Source: an uncultured Mailhella sp. (GTDB lineage Bacteria > Desulfobacterota > Desulfovibrionia > Desulfovibrionales > Desulfovibrionaceae). From it: a stretch of 15,340 nt of DNA. The position numbers and the translations under genes are program-made. Each line of letters begins with the position of its first letter. Within the stretch, counting starts at the first letter, position 1. The notes under the pieces were generated by a model, which had not been told where the DNA came from, ran no database searches, and saw nothing but the letters and a program-made list of their open reading frames with translations. The stretch spans positions 1 to 15,340 of the forward strand of contig CALUWZ010000024.1 in the NCBI GenBank assembly GCA_944324625.1, given 5' to 3'. Positions 1 to 7,234 of the stretch are shown piece by piece.

Positions 1-280
1 TGGTCAATGCGCCCAAATCGCCGTGGCTTGCTTCGGCAGGATGCAGAAAAAAAGACGGCGTACCCGTAGAACTCATGGATGCGGAAATTTTTTTGCCGAT
101 ATGTCCGCTTTTGCCCATACCGGTAATGACAAGGCGTCCCTTGCAGTGAAAAATCAAATCCAAAGCCTCGCAAAAATCTTTTCCGAGACTGCCGCGCAAA
201 ACATGAAGGGCCTTTTCCTCAAGCTCCACCACATGCTTTCCAAGCTGCAGAGCTTTTTCAATCTGTTCTCCTGTAAGCAT
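1..280 (-). CDS. kdsD: Arabinose-5-phosphate isomerase, N-terminal part (cut by window edge)
   Basis: Only the first 93 codons are present. The gene starts at the ATG at 280 and runs off the left end. The family (KdsD/KpsF/GutQ) interconverts D-ribulose 5-phosphate and D-arabinose 5-phosphate, the first step towards Kdo for LPS or capsule, in the cytoplasm. The translation shows a short N-terminal helix region, then the start of a SIS sugar-isomerase domain from about residue 49. It carries the stretch GMGKSGHIGKKISASMSST followed by GTPSFFLHPAEASHGDLG, which is characteristic of KdsD. The start lies one base beyond the TAA of the upstream CNNM gene, and the AAGGGA ribosome site sits in that gene's last codons, so the two are almost certainly co-transcribed and translationally coupled. 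The C-terminal CBS pair expected of KdsD is outside the window. GutQ or KpsF paralogues cannot be excluded. Confidence 0.9.
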   Translation of the reverse strand, partial: MLTGEQIEKALQLGKHVVELEEKALHVLRGSLGKDFCEALDLIFHCKGRLVITGMGKSGHIGKKISASMSSTGTPSFFLHPAEASHGDLGALT

Positions 281-281
281 A

Positions 282-1322
282 TTATCCCTTTTTCATTTTC
301 AGCAAAGCCGCTTCCTTCCGTTTCTGCGCCACTTCGCGCATATCTGCGGCAATATCGGATTCATCCACAATTTCGCGGCCCAAAAGTTCTTCCAAAATAT
401 CCTCAAGACTGATAACGCCTGCCAAACCGCCGTATTCGTCAAGAACGGCGAAAAGATGCTGACGCAGGTCCAAAAATCTGTGCAGCACCTGATCAAGTGC
501 CTGACTTTCCAAAACATAATGAATGGGTTTCATTATGCTTTCAAGGGTATTTTCGCCTTTGCCGTCACGCACGGCCAAAGCGATTTCCCTTCGCTGCACA
601 ATTCCCACCACGTCTTCGTTGTCGCTGGCATATACGGGAATGCGGCTGAACGCCCAAAAATTGTCGTGGCTGTACACCTCATTGATTTTAGTTGCCATAG
701 GCAGAGAAAAGACAACAGTACGGGGCGTCATGACATCGCTGACTTTTTTCTTGTCCAAAGTCAGCACATTGCCGATGGCTGTTTCCTCATAATCATTGAT
801 CGTGCCTGACTGACGGGAAATGCTTGCCAAAATTTTAATGTCGTCCTCAGTTGCCGTGGGAGCGGAACTTTTGGGCGTGATAAGACGGGTGATAAAGCTT
901 GTGCAGACAGTAATGGGTTTTAAAGCAATAATGATAAACTGCAGAAAATACACCAAAACCAAAGACAGCGGCGCTGAATACACAACCCCCAGTGTTTTGG
1001 GAAGAATTTCCCCGAAAATCAAAATCAAAATAGTAAAAAATATACTGAAATACAAAAGATTTTCTTCACCGAGCGCATTTGCCGCAAGCGCACCCGCCAC
1101 TGTCGCCCCTGCGGTATTTGCCACGGTATTCAGCGTAAGAACAGCAGAAATGGGCTTGTCCACATTGGTGCGCATGGCATACAACAGTTCCCCTGCACGG
1201 GTTCCTTCGGATTTCAAACGTTCAATGTGCGTCCATGAAAGCGAATACAGCATGGCTTCCGTAGTGGAACAAAGCGATGAAATACCCGTTGCCAGCGCAA
1301 CGGCAATAATCAGCTCTAACAT
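282..1322 (-). CDS. CNNM (DUF21) / CBS-domain membrane protein, CorC/hemolysin-related
   Basis: 346 residues. Residues 1-150 form a CNNM (DUF21) membrane domain with hydrophobic segments near 2-20, 60-80, 90-112 and 118-140, and the family's acidic-proline motif GEILPKTLG at 104-112. A pair of CBS domains follows (about 195-255 and 263-315), with MTPRTVVF opening the first and DEYGGLAGVISLEDILEELLG closing the second. Relatives (CorC/YtfL/TlyC, eukaryotic CNNM) are linked to Mg2+/Co2+ efflux or homeostasis, with CBS domains sensing adenine nucleotides. The C-terminal CorC_HlyC domain of many relatives is missing, because the protein ends about 30 residues after CBS2 with a basic tail. The start is supported by AAGGAG four bases upstream. 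It is followed by kdsD with a 1-base gap. The ion transported is not readable from the sequence, and the old name hemolysin should not be taken literally. Confidence 0.88.
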   Translation of the reverse strand: MLELIIAVALATGISSLCSTTEAMLYSLSWTHIERLKSEGTRAGELLYAMRTNVDKPISAVLTLNTVANTAGATVAGALAANALGEENLLYFSIFFTILILIFGEILPKTLGVVYSAPLSLVLVYFLQFIIIALKPITVCTSFITRLITPKSSAPTATEDDIKILASISRQSGTINDYEETAIGNVLTLDKKKVSDVMTPRTVVFSLPMATKINEVYSHDNFWAFSRIPVYASDNEDVVGIVQRREIALAVRDGKGENTLESIMKPIHYVLESQALDQVLHRFLDLRQHLFAVLDEYGGLAGVISLEDILEELLGREIVDESDIAADMREVAQKRKEAALLKMKKG

Positions 1323-1388
1323 GACACTCCTTATATTACCCTATAACTATCAAATATTATTTATAATTTTTTATCACTGTACTGTTTA

Positions 1389-1429
1389 CAAAAAAAGCCC
1401 ATCACTTGCAAACCGAACAAGCATGGGCC
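1389..1429 (-). terminator. Rho-independent terminator of the HU gene
   Basis: On the minus strand, GCCCAT (1428-1423) pairs with ATGGGC (1402-1397). The stem is extended by CTTG/CAAG and followed by a run of seven T residues (1396-1390). It begins about 24 bases after the HU stop codon and separates HU from the CNNM-kdsD pair downstream. In the plus direction the T run is short, so its role is mainly for minus-strand transcripts. Confidence 0.85.
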
Positions 1430-1452
1430 TTTATAAACATAAAAAAAAGAAA

Positions 1453-1728
1453 TTAATCGTTTAAAAATTCTTTAAGCTCTTTGCCTGCACGGAAGAAAGG
1501 CAAGCGTTTTGCATCAACTTCAACTTTTTGACCTGTGCGGGGGTTACGGCCGGCATAAGCACCATACTCTTTTACTTTGAAGCTTCCAAAACCGCGGATT
1601 TCAACGTGATCACCTTCCAAAAGAGCATTTTTCATGCTGTCGACAAAAGTATTTACAACCAATGTAGCTTCATCAATGGAAATATTGGTTTGTTCAGACA
1701 AACTTTTAATAAGTTCGCTTTTATTCAT
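1453..1728 (-). CDS. hup: HU/IHF-family nucleoid DNA-binding protein
   Basis: 91 residues, the normal length of an HU/IHF subunit. It begins MNKSELIKSL like HU, and its beta-arm carries the diagnostic GRNPRTGQKVEV, whose proline intercalates into DNA in this family. It ends with KRLPFFRAGKELKEFL. The segment VEIRGFGSFKV is closer to IHF-beta (EIRGFGSF) than to E. coli HU (GFGTF), so assignment between an HU homodimer and an IHF subunit is open. The protein bends and compacts DNA and assists replication, recombination and transcription. AAGGAG six bases before the ATG fixes the start. The gene follows the MinD-like gene by 105 bases, has its own plausible promoter (TTGACT-17-AATTAT at 1814-1786) and its own terminator at 1389-1429, so it can be transcribed alone. 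Confidence 0.93.
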   Translation of the reverse strand: MNKSELIKSLSEQTNISIDEATLVVNTFVDSMKNALLEGDHVEIRGFGSFKVKEYGAYAGRNPRTGQKVEVDAKRLPFFRAGKELKEFLND

Positions 1729-1785
1729 GTATTTCTCCTTACACCAGCCGATGCGGCTGACCTATTAATCACACAAGATTTAGAA

Positions 1786-1814
1786 ATAATTCCATATAAA
1801 TTTTAATAAGTCAA
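1786..1814 (-). promoter_or_regulatory. Candidate sigma70 promoter for the HU gene
   Basis: Reading the minus strand, TTGACT (1814-1809) is followed by a 17-base spacer and AATTAT (1791-1786). Predicted transcription would start near 1779, giving a leader of about 50 bases. That leader contains a small hairpin (CAGCCG, loop CAT, CGGCTG at 1759-1745) just before the ribosome site at 1740-1735. The -10 element is only a fair match to consensus. Confidence 0.5.
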
Positions 1815-1833
1815 CAATTTAAAACGCAAAAAA

Positions 1834-2661
1834 CTATTTTTTCTCCAAAATGCGCAGGGGTTCCTGCCCTTCAAGATACGGTTCCATTCTGGCGTAAATT
1901 TTTAATATCCTGTCGGCAAGGGTAGTTATATCCTGAGCAGCATTGGCTTCCGGAAAAAGCTCCATAAGCGGTTTTTGGCGTATGACCGCTTCCTGCAGCT
2001 TCAGGTCATGGCGCACACTTCCGAGCAGCACGGGACTGACATTCAAAAATTTTCTGCATGCCGTTTCCAGACGCTTAAACGTCAGTTCTTCTTCTTTTTT
2101 GCCTGCCACATCATTGACCACCACCAGAAAATCTTTGACGCCAAGGTCTTGGCTCAAAACTTTAATCAGCGCATACGCATCTGTCAAAGCAGTGGGTTCA
2201 GGTGTCAAAACAATGACGCGAATAGCTGCCATGGCGGCAAAGGACTGCACAGTGCCGTGAATTCCTGCGCCCAAGTCCATAAGAATAATTTTGTAATCGC
2301 GCAGAGCGGGATTAATGCGCTTTATCAGCAGGTCACGCATATCGCTGTTCATGTCGGTAAGTTCCGGAACACCTGATGCCGCAGGAAGAATATCAAAGGC
2401 TCCCGCCGTTTTTTTGTCCAAAGAAGCCGCGGCATTTTTCACAATGGCGTTTCTCACGTCCGCACCGCTGAGAAGTACATCCTGCAAATTGCGGTCAGGC
2501 GTAATGCCAAGCAGAACATCCAAATTTGCCAGCCCCAAATCGCAGTCCATAAGCAGCAGGCCATGGCCTTTTTGAGCAAGACTGTATCCTAAATTAAGGG
2601 AAAGATTGCTTTTGCCCACGCCGCCTTTTCCGCTCATAATCGCTAAACTCATGGTATTCAT
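1834..2661 (-). CDS. MinD/ParA-family ATPase, FlhG-like
   Basis: 275 residues. It has a deviant Walker A motif, SGKGGVGKS (10-18) with the signature lysine at 12, then MDCDLGLANLDVLLG (38-52), a switch-type DLGAGIHG (129-136), and VLTPEPTALTDAYALIKVLS (151-170). This order and wording is that of the FlhG/FleN/YlxH branch of MinD proteins, which set flagellar number and position. A chromosome- or protein-positioning ParA role is also possible. The N-terminal DQA(x)xLR helix that lets FlhG activate FlhF is absent, the protein starting four residues before the Walker strand, and no flhF or other flagellar gene is nearby. The start at 2661 has AAGGA at a rather long distance of about 12 bases; an in-frame ATG three codons later is an alternative. 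It lies 16 bases behind the GGDEF-like gene, so the two are probably one transcript. Confidence 0.85.
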   Translation of the reverse strand: MNTMSLAIMSGKGGVGKSNLSLNLGYSLAQKGHGLLLMDCDLGLANLDVLLGITPDRNLQDVLLSGADVRNAIVKNAAASLDKKTAGAFDILPAASGVPELTDMNSDMRDLLIKRINPALRDYKIILMDLGAGIHGTVQSFAAMAAIRVIVLTPEPTALTDAYALIKVLSQDLGVKDFLVVVNDVAGKKEEELTFKRLETACRKFLNVSPVLLGSVRHDLKLQEAVIRQKPLMELFPEANAAQDITTLADRILKIYARMEPYLEGQEPLRILEKK

Positions 2662-2677
2662 ACTTTTTGCTTATCCT

Positions 2678-3613
2678 TTATTGCATACCGAAAAATAAAA
2701 AGCGTTTTTCATCGGACTGCACCAGTGAATTGTTTTCCGAAAGATTTTTTTCCCTGACAAATGATTTAACTTTAATTCCGCAGGGGCTTGGCAATGACAA
2801 TGCCTGTTTGGCATGGTCAAGCAGAGTTTCCGCCGTATCTGCCTGACAAAATTCCGACACTCCGGCAGAAAACGAAAGCTCAAGCTGTTCTCTATGCAAA
2901 AAGCGTTCTAATTCATCCGCAGCTTTCTCCATAACCGCACAGGCTGAAAAATTCTTTCGTCCGGCCAAAACCACTGCATATCCCAAGTCATTTATTTTGC
3001 AGAGATAATCTTCTTCGGACAAATGTTTTGCAAAACTCTGCATACATAAATCGTGCACAAAATCAGATGCCTGAATTTTGACGATACTGACACAGAAAGG
3101 ACGCCCTGCCCCTTCACAGTCCCTTTGCAGACGGTGTACAAAAAGCGGATAAGCCAAAAAATTGACAGAATACTTTTTTTCCAGCCTGCGCAGCCAGCCT
3201 TTGCGTATGCCTTCCAAAAGCCATGTTTCCACACCCTCCAAAGGACTTTGCAGGCTGTTTTCAAAACGGGAGATATTTTCCTTGCTGTAGCCCATTAAGC
3301 ACAGCTGCCACAAAACGGCGTTTTTCGGATTTGCCATAAGATCATGCAGAAGAGCCTGTTCCTCCTGACTGCTCAAACCGCAGACATGCACCAAATCCGT
3401 CATGGCAGCATGCACCGAACCGTCATTTTCTGTCTGGCTGCTTTCCATGTATTCTGTCTGCAGTTGGGCAATATCCTGCAGGGAAAACTGCGGCTTCGGC
3501 CCGTGCTGCGGCGCAGTTTCGTTTTTTTCCCTGCTGTCGGCAGCATCGGAGCAAAAGCCCCAGTCCTTGGCACAATCAGCCAGCAAATTCCATTGACTTG
3601 CACTGTCCAGCAT
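2678..3613 (-). CDS. Protein with degenerate GGDEF-like domain
   Basis: 311 residues. The first 145 are hydrophilic, probably helical and unrecognised. From about 148 to 284 the pattern follows a GGDEF domain: FLAYPLFVHRLQRDCEGAGRPFCVSIVKIQASDF matches its N-terminal part, and LELSFSAGVSEF...AETLLDHAKQALS matches the conserved SxGV and LL..AD.AL. segment. The GGDEF signature itself is replaced by KINDLGYAVVLAG (206-218), and the metal-binding aspartate region is altered, so diguanylate cyclase activity is unlikely. It may be a scaffold, a nucleotide sensor or simply a relic. There is no signal peptide or membrane segment, so the protein is cytoplasmic. The ATG at 3613 has AAGGA about nine bases upstream. 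It sits between prfB (66-base gap) and the FlhG-like ATPase (16-base gap), which suggests a functional link with the latter. The domain assignment comes from pattern recognition only. Confidence 0.65.
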   Translation of the reverse strand: MLDSASQWNLLADCAKDWGFCSDAADSREKNETAPQHGPKPQFSLQDIAQLQTEYMESSQTENDGSVHAAMTDLVHVCGLSSQEEQALLHDLMANPKNAVLWQLCLMGYSKENISRFENSLQSPLEGVETWLLEGIRKGWLRRLEKKYSVNFLAYPLFVHRLQRDCEGAGRPFCVSIVKIQASDFVHDLCMQSFAKHLSEEDYLCKINDLGYAVVLAGRKNFSACAVMEKAADELERFLHREQLELSFSAGVSEFCQADTAETLLDHAKQALSLPSPCGIKVKSFVREKNLSENNSLVQSDEKRFLFFGMQ

Positions 3614-3679
3614 ATCTTTTCCTTAACCCTGTCGAAGAATAAATTTCAGCCAAATACAATCCGTCAGTTTATTTTCCGT

Positions 3680-4796
3680 TTACGCTTTATTTTTCTGTTC
3701 GTGGGCAAACAGCAGATAATCACGGATAAATTGGTCAAGTTCACCGTCAAGCACGGCGTCCACATCGCCCATTTCCGAATTGGTGCGGTGATCCTTAACC
3801 AAGCGGTAGGGCTGCATGGTGTAGGTGCGTATCTGACTGCCGAAGGAAATCAAATCCTTGCCCGCATAATCTGCCTGTTTTGCCGCATCGCGCAGACTGC
3901 GCTCATGTTCGTACAAACGGGCCTTCAAAATGCGCATGGCAGATTCTTTGTTGCTGTGCTGTGATTTTTCATTCTGGCACTGCACCACTATGCCCGTGGG
4001 AATATGGGTAATGCGCACGGCAGATTCCGTTTTGTTGACGTGCTGTCCGCCTGCCCCTGAAGCCCTGAAAACGTCAATGCGCAGGTCTTCCTCTTTAATC
4101 TCAATGGTAATGTCATCGCTTGCGTCAGGCAAAACATCAACGGAAGCAAATGAAGTATGGCGTCTGCCCGAACTGTCAAAGGGAGAAATGCGGATAAGCC
4201 TGTGTATGCCCTTTTCCCCTTTCAAAAAACCGTAGGCATTTGCACCCTGCACGCGGAACGTAATGCTTTTTGTTCCTGCCTCTTCACCGGGCAGATAGTC
4301 AAGAATTTCCACTTTGTATTTTTTCAGGTCCGCATAACGGAAATACATGCGCTCAAGCATGGAAGCCCAGTCCTGTGCTTCCGTTCCGCCTGCTCCGGGA
4401 TGAATGTCCACAATGGCGTCCATGTGATCGGTTTCATCGGCAAGCAAAATGGACATTTCCGTATTTTCCAGCACTGTGTGCAGCGTTTGCGCCTGTTCGT
4501 TCAGAGATGCCAGAGCTTCTTCCTCGCCCTCATCCGCAAAAACAAGCCATTCCTGCATATCGTTATAAGCCCGTTCCAATTCCCTGTACTGCGCGACCTC
4601 TTCCTCAAGACGGCGTTTTTCCTTGAGCAGAGGCGTAATTTTCGCCTGATCGCTCCATGCATCGGGTGCGGAAATTTCTTTTTCTATGGCCTCAAGCCTG
4701 CTTTCCTTCTGAGCGAGGTCAAAGCCTCCTCCAAAGACTTTCAAATTGTTCTCCGAGACTTTGACACCAAGATTTCAATTCAGCCAGCTGCAGCAT
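3680..4796 (-). CDS. prfB: Peptide chain release factor 2 (RF2), programmed +1 frameshift
   Basis: RF2 recognises UGA and UAA stop codons and triggers peptide release on the ribosome. Translation begins at the ATG at 4796 (GAGG eight bases upstream) and reads 25 codons, MLQLAELKSWCQSLGEQFES then LWRRL, to an in-frame TGA at 4721-4719. A +1 shift that skips T4721 continues with DLAQKESRLEAIEKEIS to the TAA at 3680, giving about 371 residues, the usual RF2 size. The peptidyl-release motif GAGGQHVNKTESAVR and the RF2-type SPF anticodon-like motif (RISPFDSSGRRHTS) are both intact, so this is a functional gene, not a pseudogene. The window shows the autoregulatory circuit directly: when RF2 is low, ribosomes pause at UGA and shift. 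It heads a co-directional series with the GGDEF-like and FlhG-like genes. No lysyl-tRNA synthetase gene follows, unlike in E. coli. Confidence 0.97.
4718..4732 (-). promoter_or_regulatory. prfB recoding (+1 frameshift) site
   Basis: Minus-strand reading gives GGAGG-AGG-CTT-TGA-C. An internal Shine-Dalgarno GGAGG lies exactly three bases before the slippery CTT, followed by the TGA stop and C. This is the arrangement of E. coli prfB (AGGGGG-TAT-CTT-TGA-C). CTT occupies 4724-4722, TGA 4721-4719, and the new-frame GAC codon 4720-4718. Confidence 0.95.
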
Positions 4797-4860
4797 GTTT
4801 TTTACCTCAATTCTTTATTCATAACACCCAATAAATAAACATTTTATATTCTTTTTGCAA

Positions 4861-4891
4861 GAAAAAATAAGCCGGTTTTGCCGGCTTATTT
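4861..4891 (-). terminator. Rho-independent terminator after the GltS-type gene
   Basis: A perfect 11-bp stem (AAATAAGCCGG at 4865-4875 pairing with CCGGCTTATTT at 4881-4891) has a TTTTG loop on the plus strand. On the minus strand it ends in a run of T residues (4867-4862). It lies about 37 bases after the stop of the symporter gene and closes the deaminase-transporter operon before prfB. Confidence 0.88.
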
Positions 4892-4927
4892 CGGGATGAG
4901 GAGAGTTTCTGTATCGGAATTGAAATA

Positions 4928-6292
4928 TTAATACTGTTTCGGACCGATGGTCTTGAACAGCTTGAGCAGAATAAGCAGTCCGACAAACGTAGCAGAGAAT
5001 ATCGCCAGAGTAATCGGCATGCCCCAGCCGTAAACCGCATAGCCGTGCAGGCTGAGGTTTACATAGAACAGGAAGCAGAAGTTGAAATTGGAAAGCGCAA
5101 TTTCCACGGAAACGGTGGACTTGAATTCGTTGTCAACCATGCGCAGCAAAAGCAGACCCGTAGGAATTGTGCCTGTTACCGTACCGAAAAGCATAACTGT
5201 TCTTTCAAAAGAATATCCGGGAACCCTGCGGCCGAAGAACAGGCAGAAAAACAGCGCATACGCGGCAAGAGCAACGGAAACGAGCAGAATGGGAAGCCAG
5301 AATTCGGCAACCATTGCAAACTGAACGCCTGCCAGTGTGCACAGCAGCAAAAATTCCACAGACCAGCCCGTAAGCCTGTTCATGGTGTCACTGTCAATCA
5401 TGTGTACGGCATTGCATTTTTTCAGGATAAAACGGATGCCCATGCCGACAATCATACCCACAAAGAAGAGGTTGCCCCAAATGGTGCCCGCAATGCTTTT
5501 TGAGCAATATACAGTAATAAAATCAACAAGATAATAGGTAATAACCCATGTGCCGAGCACAAGTGCTATATGGAATGCAAGGCTGTCAACGTTTGCGGTT
5601 GTGGTTACCTGACGCATGCCCACGGGATATTCGCCCTGATGTATGCCTGTCAGCATTTCCTTGTCAAAATTGCCCACGGGGAACGTATTGAGCTTTTTGC
5701 GAAGACCCCAGCGAACCAGCGGAACACCGATGACAAAGGAAACCAAAAAGCCTATGCCCGCAAACGCAAGGCCTACCTGTCCCATATTGGCATGGCCGAA
5801 TTTTTCCCACAAAAGGCCCGTGCTGAGCGTTGCACCCGGACCGGCCGTAAAGCCCTGTGCTCCCAAAAAGCCCATGCAGGCAAGAAAATCTTCATTGAAA
5901 ATAAAATTGATAAGGAAAATAACGGCTGTAGCCACAAGAACCTGTGAACACATACTCATGTAGAACATAAAGCCCTGCCAAATTGAACCTTTGACAAGCT
6001 CTTTCATGGTGTCCTCACACTCGTTTTCAATGCATCCTGTTCCTCTCAGGCCCAAGCAGATAAAAGAAAACGCAAAAAAGTGGTAGGCAAATTGTTCATA
6101 CAGTTTTTGATTGACTCCCGGAATGGTCACTGTATTCATGACAACGGCACCGATAATGCCGCCTATGATACATGCAGGAACCAAAAAGCTTTGGAAGAAT
6201 TTCACTTTCGCACGCAAAAACACACCAATCAAGAGCAGAACAGCCAAAAAAGCAAAGGTTGCCAACACGGACATGTCAAAAAAAGCACCCAT
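4928..6292 (-). CDS. GltS-type sodium:solute (glutamate) symporter family protein
   Basis: 454 residues, almost entirely hydrophobic, with about 11-12 probable membrane segments. The inner half of the N-terminal repeat carries GAQGFTAGPGATLSTGLLWE (144-163), corresponding to the glycine-rich re-entrant loop of GltS (GHGTGA type). A second loop, LFGTVTGTIPTGLLLLRMVD, lies in the C-terminal half, consistent with the inverted-repeat fold of sodium/glutamate symporters. It is longer than E. coli GltS (401 residues) and diverged, so glutamate may not be the substrate. The start at 6292 is supported by AGGGGG just upstream, which overlaps the TAG of the preceding transporter gene (8-base gap), so translation is probably coupled. 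It is the last gene of the operon facing marR and is followed by the terminator at 4861-4891. The sodium-coupled mechanism is inferred from the family. Confidence 0.8.
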   Translation of the reverse strand: MGAFFDMSVLATFAFLAVLLLIGVFLRAKVKFFQSFLVPACIIGGIIGAVVMNTVTIPGVNQKLYEQFAYHFFAFSFICLGLRGTGCIENECEDTMKELVKGSIWQGFMFYMSMCSQVLVATAVIFLINFIFNEDFLACMGFLGAQGFTAGPGATLSTGLLWEKFGHANMGQVGLAFAGIGFLVSFVIGVPLVRWGLRKKLNTFPVGNFDKEMLTGIHQGEYPVGMRQVTTTANVDSLAFHIALVLGTWVITYYLVDFITVYCSKSIAGTIWGNLFFVGMIVGMGIRFILKKCNAVHMIDSDTMNRLTGWSVEFLLLCTLAGVQFAMVAEFWLPILLVSVALAAYALFFCLFFGRRVPGYSFERTVMLFGTVTGTIPTGLLLLRMVDNEFKSTVSVEIALSNFNFCFLFYVNLSLHGYAVYGWGMPITLAIFSATFVGLLILLKLFKTIGPKQY

Positions 6293-6300
6293 AATGCCCC

Positions 6301-7224
6301 CTAATGAACATTGAGTTTTGAAATTTGTCTGGAAGTTCTCACCGTATCGGTAAGAAACATCACCAATGCAGCCGCAATAAACGAAAAACCGACAATTTTA
6401 TCCATGGTCAGCGGTTCACCGCAAAACACTGTAGCTACAAATACCGTAATAACCGGTGAGAGATACCCTGAAAATCCCATGGTAACCATAGTGGAACGCT
6501 GAACGCCGTAAACAAAGATAATCTGCGTAATGCTGGTTATGACGCCCGAACCGAAAAGCAGCAGAATCAAACCGTAACGGTGATCGGCAAATACCTGAAA
6601 TGCAGGGTCGCCGAGCCACAGAAGCAAGGGCACAGCCAGCAGCGTGTTAAAAAAGTTTTCAAAAATAAGACCGGAAGCACAGCCTGCAGGAGCCTGTTTT
6701 CTCAGCACAAGATAATATGCGCTGAAAAAGCCGACCAGCAGGGCAAGCCAAGGAAAAGAACCGTAAATCACAAACATGCAGCCTACGCCAGTGAAAACCG
6801 TGCCGAGAGCAAAAGCCTTCAGCATGCCGAGCTTCTGCCTGAAAATAAGCATGCCCATCAAAGCGCAGAAAAGCGGCTGGACAAACTGCCCGAATCCAAG
6901 GTCGAGCACAAATCCGTTTTGTGCCCCCCAAACAAGGAGAAACCAAACAAAAAAGTTTACCGTGGCCGCCAGACCGATATAAATCCAGTTGTTCTTTACT
7001 TTGATATCTTCCAAAAATTCCCTGCGGACTGAATACAAACCAAGAAACATGAGCATGAAAATCAAACCGAAAACAGCCCTGTAGCAAATGGCTGCTTCAG
7101 CTTCCACTTCGCCGAGCAAAATCCAGTACAAAGGAATTGTTCCCTGCCCGACTGCCGCAATCAATATTCCCATAAGCCCTTTTCTGGCTGTTTTGCTGTC
7201 CAAATTTACCGCGCTGTCCTGCAT
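6301..7224 (-). CDS. EamA/DMT-family transporter, RarD-like
   Basis: 307 residues from the ATG at 7224. It has about ten hydrophobic segments in two EamA repeats. The first includes GTIPLYWILLGEVEAEAAICYRAVFGLIF (28-56), the pattern seen in RarD-like permeases. The second ends GFSGYLSPVITVFVATVFCGEPLTMDKIVGFSFIAAAL (250-287), typical of EamA. Members of this superfamily export or exchange amino acids, nucleobases and other metabolites; the substrate here is unknown. The frame stays open upstream to 7344, but that would overlap the deaminase gene by about 110 bases. The start at 7224 has AAGG eight bases before it and begins 10 bases after the deaminase stop, so it was chosen. It is the middle gene of the deaminase-EamA-GltS operon. 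Confidence 0.82.
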   Translation of the reverse strand: MQDSAVNLDSKTARKGLMGILIAAVGQGTIPLYWILLGEVEAEAAICYRAVFGLIFMLMFLGLYSVRREFLEDIKVKNNWIYIGLAATVNFFVWFLLVWGAQNGFVLDLGFGQFVQPLFCALMGMLIFRQKLGMLKAFALGTVFTGVGCMFVIYGSFPWLALLVGFFSAYYLVLRKQAPAGCASGLIFENFFNTLLAVPLLLWLGDPAFQVFADHRYGLILLLFGSGVITSITQIIFVYGVQRSTMVTMGFSGYLSPVITVFVATVFCGEPLTMDKIVGFSFIAAALVMFLTDTVRTSRQISKLNVH

Positions 7225-7234
7225 TTTTTCGGCC

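Noticed and set aside
820..1464. 214-codon plus-strand frame over the CNNM gene start
   Set aside because: It runs antisense through a clear membrane-protein gene and then through the HU terminator, with no family resemblance.
3680..4744. prfB as an ordinary gene starting with TTG at 4744, or as a frameshifted pseudogene
   Set aside because: The CTT-TGA-C site with a correctly spaced internal Shine-Dalgarno and a good upstream start shows programmed recoding.
4157..4834. 225-codon plus-strand frame opposite prfB
   Set aside because: Antisense to conserved RF2 sequence; no motif or ribosome site.
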